Source of the DNA: Rikenellaceae bacterium
GTDB taxonomy: Bacteria > Bacteroidota > Bacteroidia > Bacteroidales > Rikenellaceae
Reading direction: 5' to 3'
DNA length: 39,173 bases
Assembly: GCA_015060015.1 (NCBI GenBank)
Contig: SUZG01000016.1
Location: 1 to 39,173, forward strand
Both the position numbers and the translations under genes were made by a program. The notes beneath the pieces were generated by a model that was not told where the DNA came from, made no database searches, and was given only the letters and a program-made list of their open reading frames with translations. Of this stretch, positions 34,591 to 39,173 are shown one piece after another (the stretch's first letter is position 1; the number at the start of each line of letters is the position of its first letter).

Positions 34591-34896
34591 AGTTTAGATC
34601 GGTTTGTTTGCACTCCAACTCCCGATGTGCGGGTTAGTAGAAACAGAAAGCGTGGAGTTGATTCCGTTTGTCAAGTAGAAGGTTGTGGAAAGACCTGACC
34701 AAAACAAACGATGCAATACCCCACACCTGAATAGTATGAGGTAGATGCATAAAACGTGCATAGCCACATAACTATACAAGAAATGAGTGCTTGTCCGTTC
34801 GTCCTTTGGTCTTGAAAACTTCCACATTTTCTACTTAGGACTGCGAAAAACACTTTCGTAAATATGTCCGCCGAGAGCATAATGCCCACGACACTA
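34591..34896 (-). promoter_or_regulatory. Long structured leader of the surface lipoprotein gene
   Basis: The best promoter lies about 300 bases before the lipoprotein ATG, which leaves a long leader. It contains several inverted repeats: CAACTCC at 34,616-34,622 with GGAGTTG at 34,654-34,660, enclosing CCCG/CGGG at 34,621-34,633; and CGTTTG at 34,665-34,670 with CAAACG at 34,705-34,710. Two short minus-strand ORFs run through it but resemble no protein. It may be a regulatory RNA leader. Confidence 0.45.
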
Positions 34897-34928
34897 CAAA
34901 AATAATAACTTTTTCCTAAACGAACAAT
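34897..34928 (-). promoter_or_regulatory. Promoter of the surface lipoprotein gene
   Basis: On the minus strand ATTG (34,928-34,925), 20 bases and TATTTTTG (34,904-34,897) match the Bacteroidetes promoter with one extra spacer base. Confidence 0.55.
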
Positions 34929-34957
34929 ACACTCGTTGGGGAATTGCTCATAAAGAT

Positions 34958-34990
34958 AAAAAAATCACCTCCTGCCGAGGCAAGAGGTGA
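34958..34990 (-). terminator. Intrinsic terminator of the aquaporin gene
   Basis: TCACCTC at 34,965-34,971 and TGCC at 34,973-34,976 pair with GGCA at 34,979-34,982 and GAGGTGA at 34,984-34,990; on the minus strand a run of T follows. Confidence 0.88.
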
Positions 34991-35012
34991 CTGATACAAA
35001 GTGAGTTAAATC

Positions 35013-35690
35013 TTATTTCTCGCACTTGCATTTGCAAGAGAGACACTTCCAAACAATGGCCGAGAGTATAGCTCCCACAAATGGTGCTACGATGAACAAC
35101 CACAGCTGGCTCAATGCCTGACCACCTGCGAAGAGAGCCGGACCGATAGAACGAGCAGGGTTCACCGATGTACCCGTGATGGGGATACAAACGATATGCA
35201 CAAGGATAAGTGTAAGACCGATAGCAAGACCTGCCAGATTGCCAGCACCCTTCTCCGAGTCGGTAGTACCCAGAACAACCAACACAAAAACAAAGGTGAA
35301 GACCACCTCGGCGATGAATGCCTGCCACATCTCGGCAGCGTCGAATGAGTTGGCACCCGTAGCCGTAGAGTCAGCAAAACCACCTGTTGAGGTCAGGGCG
35401 TAGAGGATAGCCGAGCCGATGATAGCTCCAATGACCTGAAATACGATGTAGCCGACAGCCTCCTTGCCAGGCATACGCTTCGAGAGCCATACGCCCAAAG
35501 TGATAGCGGGGTTGATGTGGCAACCGGAAATGCCACCAATGGTGTAGGCCATAGCCACAACCGAAAGACCAAATGCCATAGCGACCGCCAGCACCTCGGC
35601 AGGCTCCGTACAGCCAAAGAAGATTGCACTACCGCAACCCATCAGGACCAGAACCATAGTTCCAATCATCTCTGCAAAATACTTCTTCAT
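35013..35690 (-). CDS. aqpZ: Aquaporin Z-type water channel
   Basis: This 225-residue protein has six membrane helices and both half-helix NPA motifs (60-62 in HINPAITLG; 177-179 in SVNPARSIG). The selectivity filter reads Phe40, His165, Thr174 and Arg180, with the same 9- and 6-residue spacing of His, Thr and Arg as E. coli AqpZ, so it should pass water and not glycerol. The C-terminus is unusual: a short tail of Cys and Lys (CLSCKCKCEK) that could bind metal or form disulfides. It is a single-gene unit with its own terminator. The gap upstream to tRNA-Asp (35,691-35,977) holds the tRNA promoter and no gene. Confidence 0.96.
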   Translation of the reverse strand: MKKYFAEMIGTMVLVLMGCGSAIFFGCTEPAEVLAVAMAFGLSVVAMAYTIGGISGCHINPAITLGVWLSKRMPGKEAVGYIVFQVIGAIIGSAILYALTSTGGFADSTATGANSFDAAEMWQAFIAEVVFTFVFVLVVLGTTDSEKGAGNLAGLAIGLTLILVHIVCIPITGTSVNPARSIGPALFAGGQALSQLWLFIVAPFVGAILSAIVWKCLSCKCKCEK

Positions 35691-35928
35691 AATCTCAAAG
35701 ATTTAAGGTTTCACAATGTGAATTTACACTTTATTTCCGAAAATAACTATATTTTTTTCAGAAAAAATCACCTTTTGTATGTTACGCACCAACCGAACGG
35801 TATGTATTCAGATGGGCTAAAAGCGGTGGCTGCAAGCCATAAATCGCGGCTGTAACTCATTGTGAGGCGTGTTTTGAGAACAGAAAGTGGCTGTAAGACG
35901 AAAAAATCGCGAAAAAAATATAAAAAAA

Positions 35929-35959
35929 TTTGCAGTTTTGTATTTTTGTGTTACCTTTG
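35929..35959 (+). promoter_or_regulatory. Promoter of the tRNA-Asp/tRNA-Phe pair
   Basis: TTTG at 35,929-35,932, exactly 19 bases, and TACCTTTG at 35,952-35,959: an ideal Bacteroidetes promoter 18 bases before tRNA-Asp. Confidence 0.85.
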
Positions 35960-35977
35960 CACTCGCAATCAGCAATT

Positions 35978-36051
35978 GGTGCGTTAGTTCAGCTGGTTAG
36001 AATACGTGCCTGTCACGCACGGGGTCAGGGGTTCGAGTCCCCTACGCACCG
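35978..36051 (+). tRNA. tRNA-Asp (anticodon GTC)
   Basis: The 74-base gene folds as a cloverleaf: acceptor GGTGCGT with ACGCACC, anticodon stem CGTGC/GCACG around the loop CTGTCAC (anticodon GTC at 36,012-36,014), and a T-arm with GGTTCGAGTCC. CCA is not encoded. It is cotranscribed with tRNA-Phe 30 bases downstream. Confidence 0.98.
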
Positions 36052-36081
36052 CAAAGCGATACCGCTTTAACATACGACGAT

Positions 36082-36154
36082 GGTGCCATAGCTCAGTTGG
36101 TAGAGCAAAGGACTGAAAATCCTTGTGTCCCCGGTTCGATTCCTGGTGGCACCA
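36082..36154 (+). tRNA. tRNA-Phe (anticodon GAA)
   Basis: The 73-base gene has acceptor GGTGCCA with TGGCACC, anticodon stem AAGGA/TCCTT around CTGAAAA (GAA at 36,115-36,117) and a T-arm with GGTTCGATTCC. Its 3' end is the probable attachment site of the element whose integrase gene starts 253 bases downstream. Confidence 0.98.
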
Positions 36155-36179
36155 CAGCAAAGAAAAGCAAAACAACGTA

Positions 36180-36213
36180 AAATCCTGATTTTCAACGAAA
36201 ATCGGGATTTTTT
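36180..36213 (+). terminator. Terminator after the tRNA pair
   Basis: AAATCCTGATTTTC (36,180-36,193) pairs with GAAAATCGGGATTT (36,197-36,210) with one mismatch, followed by a T-run. Confidence 0.85.
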
Positions 36214-36257
36214 ATTTTCCCGAAAAACGCAAAAAAGTGCGGTTCACGACCGCCTTT

Positions 36258-36303
36258 GGTGGAGCAAGAGGTGGAGCAAATGAGTGTTCCAAACATCTCC
36301 ACC
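36258..36303. repeat. Direct and inverted GGTGGAG repeats before the integrase gene
   Basis: GGTGGAGCAA occurs twice, at 36,258-36,267 and 36,270-36,279, 12 bases apart, and CTCCACC follows inverted at 36,297-36,303; GAGGTGGAG and CTCCACCTC form a perfect 9-base inverted repeat. The place between tRNA-Phe and the integrase gene fits arm-type binding sites of the recombinase. Confidence 0.5.
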
Positions 36304-36366
36304 TCGAAAGAGCGCTTTTCGTTGATTCACAACATTTTGCATAGCGTCAAAACGGACTCGGATTCT

Positions 36367-36374
36367 TACTTTTG
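36367..36374 (+). promoter_or_regulatory. -7 element of the integrase promoter, with a Shine-Dalgarno sequence before the start
   Basis: TACTTTTG fits TANNTTTG 33 bases before the integrase ATG. A clear AGGAG lies just before the start (36,398 region), unlike the host genes around it. Confidence 0.5.
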
Positions 36375-36407
36375 TCGAACTAATGTTTAACTTAAAAGTA
36401 GGAGAAA

Positions 36408-37640
36408 ATGAGACGAGATTCATTTAATGTGCTTTTCTTTATCAAGAAAACCAAGCTGCTGAAGAACGGAGAGGCTTCAGTATGTATGCGTATCACAGTC
36501 AATGGCGCAAGAGTAGAAACCAACATCCGCAAAAGCATTGAGCCCGTGTCGTGGAATCAGGCAAAGGAGTGTGCGAGGGGCAAAAGCCGTAAATCAACCG
36601 AACTAAACAACTACATCGAGGAGAGCCGAATCAAACTCCACCGAATTTACACGCAACTCGAAGAGAATGGGGAACTTATCACTGCCCGAATATTGCAGAA
36701 AAAGTTCTTTGGAGTGGACAAAAAGGTGGAGCAAGTACGCACCATTATCGGCACTATGCGTGAACACAACGAGCAATGTAGAGCATTGGTGGGTAAAGAT
36801 TTTGCCCTAATCACCGTAAGACGCTACGAAAGTTGTACACGCTATCTTGCAGAACTTATCAAACTGAAATATGACAAAGAGGATTTGCCTATTACCGAGG
36901 TAAATGGCGAACTTGTGAGAGCCTTTGAGTTCTATTTGAAGACTGAGAAGAATTGTCAGCAGAATACCGTTATCCGCTATATGAAGTGCTTGAAGAAGAT
37001 TATTAACCTTGCACTTGCCAACGAGTGGATAGAGAAGAATCCTTTTGTAGGTATCAAGTTTCACGAGAAGGAGGTTGTCCGCGAGTTCCTGACGATGGAC
37101 GAACTTATGACAATATACCAAAAGGAGTTTTCGCTACCTCGCCTTGCATTGGTGCGTGATGTATTTATCTTTGCAGCCTTTACGGGATTGGCATTTATAG
37201 ATGTTCAGCAACTCGCCGCCGAGCATATCGTGCAAGACAACAACGGGCACTATTGGATTCGCAAGACACGCCAAAAGACAAATAATATGTGTAATATTCC
37301 ATTATTGGATATTCCGTTGGCAATACTCAAAAAATACGAGAACAACCCGACTTGCATCAAGCGTGGCGTATTACTTCCCGTTCCTTGCAATCAGAATATG
37401 AACAGCTACCTGAAAGAGATAGCCGATGTCTGCGGAATTCAGAAGCATCTTAGCACACATACAGCAAGACATAGCTACGCCACGTCTGTGTGCTTGGCTA
37501 ATGGTGTGAGCATAGAGAATGTAGCAAAGATGCTCGGACACTCTAATATCAAGATGACGCAACACTATGCAAAAGTGCTTGATAGTTCGATATTGAAGGA
37601 TATGATGAATGTGAAGAGTGCGATAGTGAATTTAGGATAG
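36408..37640 (+). CDS. Tyrosine-type integrase of a tRNA-Phe-integrated element
   Basis: This 410-residue recombinase has an arm-binding N-terminal domain (about 5-95), a SAM-like core-binding domain (about 108-212) and a catalytic domain (about 225-400). Catalytic residues are His351 and Arg354 (HTARHSY), His378 (LGHSN) and the nucleophile Tyr387 (MTQHYAKV), with Lys287 or Lys290 in the beta-hairpin. The first arginine of the family box is missing: FTGLAFIDV (258-266) has Ala262. Family knowledge: IntDOT of CTnDOT also lacks this arginine. Lower GC, a Shine-Dalgarno sequence and the place next to tRNA-Phe mark it as the end of an acquired element. Confidence 0.93.
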   Translation: MRRDSFNVLFFIKKTKLLKNGEASVCMRITVNGARVETNIRKSIEPVSWNQAKECARGKSRKSTELNNYIEESRIKLHRIYTQLEENGELITARILQKKFFGVDKKVEQVRTIIGTMREHNEQCRALVGKDFALITVRRYESCTRYLAELIKLKYDKEDLPITEVNGELVRAFEFYLKTEKNCQQNTVIRYMKCLKKIINLALANEWIEKNPFVGIKFHEKEVVREFLTMDELMTIYQKEFSLPRLALVRDVFIFAAFTGLAFIDVQQLAAEHIVQDNNGHYWIRKTRQKTNNMCNIPLLDIPLAILKKYENNPTCIKRGVLLPVPCNQNMNSYLKEIADVCGIQKHLSTHTARHSYATSVCLANGVSIENVAKMLGHSNIKMTQHYAKVLDSSILKDMMNVKSAIVNLG

Positions 37641-37906
37641 AAGTCTGCGGTACGCTTCACTTGCTTTCGCCCCATTATAAAGTTAACTCGGAGGGCAATA
37701 CCTGCGAGTTCAAGCCCAAGGGTTTTCGAGCAAAAAATTCTCTTTGATAATTTTTCACCCGAAAAAACTCTCCGGTATCACCGTCCGAGTTGAGAATGTT
37801 TTTGGGACGAAGCAAGCGAAGCGACCTACGACGCATAAATCAAGGTCAAAACGATTAAGAGTATCAATCAGAAAATTAAAATCGAGCCGCCATTATTATA
37901 GAAAAA

Positions 37907-37943
37907 CAGAGTTGGGGACAAAGGCAGCTCGCTCCCAACTCTG
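37907..37943. terminator. Hairpin downstream of the integrase gene
   Basis: CAGAGTTGGG at 37,907-37,916 pairs perfectly with CCCAACTCTG at 37,934-37,943 over 17 bases, without a T-run. The gap 37,641-38,045 otherwise holds two palindromes and no gene that I can support. Confidence 0.4.
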
Positions 37944-37983
37944 CATAACAACATTCTGCGTGGCTATTCTTTCTAACCGACTT

Positions 37984-38042
37984 TATACCCTTTTGGGTAT
38001 AATTGGCGGTTGTAGGGTCGTTATTACACCCTATCGGGTATA
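37984..38042. repeat. Two palindromes of the form TAYACCC-N4-GGGTATA
   Basis: TATACCC, TTTT, GGGTATA at 37,984-38,001 is perfect; TACACCC, TATC, GGGTATA at 38,025-38,042 differs by one base in the left arm. The start points are 41 bases apart, about four helical turns, and the second ends just before the stop codon of the HTH gene at 38,046. They look like paired binding sites of a dimeric regulator or like small terminators. Confidence 0.6.
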
Positions 38043-38045
38043 AAA

Positions 38046-38345
38046 TTAAAACTTGCCACGATAGCAGCTTTGCAATACTCGCTCAATATCGCTTTCACGA
38101 TAAAGGATTTTCCCACCTAGTTGGCGGTACGGCAAAATGCCATTGTTGCGATAGTCTTGCAAGGTGCGACGACTGATTTTCAGTCGTTGAGATAACTCCC
38201 TATCGGTCAAATAGTGTTCGCCACCTAATAGCGGTTGATTCTCATCAGCCATCATTGCTGCATCTTTGGCAATGCGGTCAAGTTCTGAGAATAGACCGCG
38301 CACCCACTCGTGCTTGTGCGTGATAACTTCGTTACTCATAGGCAT
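38046..38345 (-). CDS. Small helix-turn-helix protein (excisionase-like), first
   Basis: This 99-residue protein has an N-terminal helical part and, at about 44-95, a winged helix-turn-helix of the excisionase/MerR-like type (LTDRELSQRLKISRRTLQDYRNNGILPYRQLGGKILYRESDIERVL). Genes of this kind stand beside the integrase in many Bacteroides conjugative elements and help excision or regulate transfer. It is a paralogue of the gene 12 bases upstream and is probably cotranscribed with it. A start at the second ATG (38,339) is possible. Confidence 0.88.
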   Translation of the reverse strand: MPMSNEVITHKHEWVRGLFSELDRIAKDAAMMADENQPLLGGEHYLTDRELSQRLKISRRTLQDYRNNGILPYRQLGGKILYRESDIERVLQSCYRGKF

Positions 38346-38357
38346 AGAATTTATAGG

Positions 38358-38630
38358 TTAAACATCATTTTCAATAAGTCGCTCCACATCTTCGGGGCGA
38401 TAGTATATGCGGTTGTTTATCTTAGAGTGTGGCAATCGCCCACTATCCCGCAAGGTCTGTAATGTACGAGGACTAATCTTCAATGCCTGACAGACATCTT
38501 GATTGTCCATCCAATCGCTCATACGCCTGCTACTACGCTGGCGATTGATGCTATCCATTCGTTTAACGAACTGCCCGAGGCGCAACACAAGCTCCTCAAA
38601 GGTCTTTTTCTCAATACTAATAATCTCCAT
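38358..38630 (-). CDS. Small helix-turn-helix protein (excisionase-like), second
   Basis: This 90-residue protein shares the same build: a helical N-terminus (about 1-38) and a winged helix-turn-helix (about 42-88; MDNQDVCQALKISPRTLQTL, then GRLPHSKINNRIYYRPEDVERLI). The two neighbours differ enough to have separate roles, one perhaps in excision and one in regulation; this is inference from CTnDOT-like elements. It is transcribed toward the integrase gene. Confidence 0.88.
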   Translation of the reverse strand: MEIISIEKKTFEELVLRLGQFVKRMDSINRQRSSRRMSDWMDNQDVCQALKISPRTLQTLRDSGRLPHSKINNRIYYRPEDVERLIENDV

Positions 38631-38723
38631 AACTATTTCATTTTTACATTAAACATTTGCTTTTCGAGTGCTAAGTAAAAACAAAAAATAATACGCTCTG
38701 CAAACCCGACATTACGTGTCGTC

Positions 38724-38755
38724 AAGTGTCATTAGATTGCATTTTGAAGTGTCAT
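38724..38755. repeat. Direct repeat AAGTGTCAT
   Basis: AAGTGTCAT occurs at 38,724-38,732 and 38,747-38,755, 23 bases apart, upstream of the HTH pair. CGACA/TGTCG forms a small inverted repeat just before it. A place for regulator binding. Confidence 0.4.
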
Positions 38756-38777
38756 CTGCTCTGTAAAAGATTATTGA

Positions 38778-38891
38778 TTGGTCATATGGTCACATTGTCT
38801 GTTGGTCGGTTGGCTTATTGGTTACAACAAACCAACTAACCAACACACCAACCAACCATTGTTTGTTGGTCATAACAGACCATATGACCAA
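38778..38891. repeat. 114-base nested palindrome array
   Basis: TTGGTCATATGGTC at 38,778-38,791 is the exact reverse complement of GACCATATGACCAA at 38,878-38,891. Inside, GTCTGTT (38,797-38,803) pairs with AACAGAC (38,874-38,880), GGTTGG units with CCAACC units, and TTGGTT (38,818-38,823) with AACCAA (38,830-38,835) around a 6-base centre. The right half is a near-tandem run of CCAAC units. No gene can be placed here; the gap 38,631-39,173 is wholly made of such elements. Confidence 0.75.
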
Positions 38892-38963
38892 CATCATTCA
38901 AACAGGCTAATTATTGAGCTAAAAAGTAAATACTATGCCGTAATTTTCAGGCACTGGAAATTT

Positions 38964-39027
38964 ATGTTCAAGCGAACATCGCAAGTTGTGTTTTGGGGCA
39001 CCCGAAATGTTTTCGGCGTCCCAAAAC
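38964..39027. repeat. Two hairpins, one compound
   Basis: ATGTTC (38,964-38,969) pairs with GAACAT (38,974-38,979). Next, GTTTTGGG (38,990-38,997) pairs with CCCAAAAC (39,020-39,027) and, nested within, CCGAAA (39,002-39,007) with TTTCGG (39,011-39,016). They are spaced like structured RNA or a protein-bound DNA site. Confidence 0.5.
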
Positions 39028-39145
39028 TACCTATCGGCATCCTACTCTCCAAAGTCGGGTGAAAATTCATCTATAAAACGCTATTATAAGACAGGGTAAA
39101 TGCATTTTGTTACACAACTTTATATGCCGAAGAGAATATTTTGTT

Positions 39146-39162
39146 TAACTTTGCATGCAAAG
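39146..39162 (+). promoter_or_regulatory. Promoter-like element with palindromic operator at the window edge
   Basis: TAACTTTG at 39,146-39,153 fits the -7 consensus and is overlapped by the perfect palindrome CTTTGCATGCAAAG at 39,149-39,162. The sequence TTTGCGAT follows at 39,163-39,170. The same three parts occur in front of the XRE/S24 gene at 3,075-3,116, so the gene beyond the window may be a similarly regulated repressor. Confidence 0.5.
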
Positions 39163-39173
39163 TTTGCGATTAT

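Noticed and set aside
34594..34889. Two overlapping minus-strand frames of 77 and 72 codons in the leader of the surface lipoprotein gene
   Set aside because: They overlap each other in different frames, have no start signal, and lie in a region better explained as a leader. A leader peptide cannot be excluded.
37744..38043. Plus-strand frame of 99 codons after the integrase gene
   Set aside because: It crosses a perfect hairpin and both TATACCC palindromes, and its peptide is a basic low-complexity chain with no recognisable fold.
38778..39062. Plus-strand reading frame of 94 codons at the element end
   Set aside because: It runs straight through the 114-base palindrome and the compound hairpin, and its peptide only reflects these repeats (Thr-Asn-Gln runs). 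No promoter or start signal.

Overview
The window looks like a chromosome segment of a Bacteroidales bacterium, and the gut genus Alistipes (Rikenellaceae) is my best guess. Support comes from several promoters of the Bacteroidetes form (TTTG, about 19 bases, then TANNTTTG), the near absence of Shine-Dalgarno sequences, a BspA-type leucine-rich lipoprotein, TsaD/TamB/ExbBD/TonB genes of Bacteroidetes type, and a Bacteroides-type integrase beside a tRNA gene. The genus is inference; the phylum is well supported.

Left part (1-4,810): an unrecognised four-helix membrane protein, then an apparently complete phage-type large terminase with no other phage genes, a small overlapping partner ORF, a self-cleaving-type XRE/S24 repressor with a clear promoter and operator, and an EamA-type transporter. 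The terminase pair is bracketed by purine/pyrimidine-phased repeat arrays and two copies of a hairpin element.

Core block (4,811-31,790): tsaD diverges from a long plus-strand run for envelope biogenesis and energised import: tamB, exbB, exbD, a dispersed-repeat block, a tonB-family gene, and a DUF1573 protein, followed by a POT peptide transporter with its own promoter. A minus-strand housekeeping group follows (valS, rnhA, a YjbR-family gene, an MBL hydrolase, an SDR oxidoreductase), then a thiamine module (pnuT-like transporter overlapping thiamine pyrophosphokinase), an unknown secreted protein, and an NhaD-like antiporter. The next plus-strand group is lon, kdsA, kdsD (adjacent steps of Kdo synthesis for lipopolysaccharide), a UbiD-family decarboxylase, a membrane-anchored helix-hairpin-helix protein, and rpsU.

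Surface and mobile part (31,849-39,173): a 913-residue lipoprotein made of two duplicated modules with collagen-like Gly-X-Y runs and a BspA leucine-rich repeat domain, preceded by a leader of about 300 bases; an aquaporin; tRNA-Asp and tRNA-Phe under one promoter; and, directly after tRNA-Phe, a tyrosine recombinase, two small helix-turn-helix genes and a gene-free stretch rich in palindromes. That last part reads as one end of an integrated conjugative or mobilisable element that continues beyond the window. The most interesting material is the lone terminase locus, the palindromic DNA at the element end, and the long leader of the surface lipoprotein gene.
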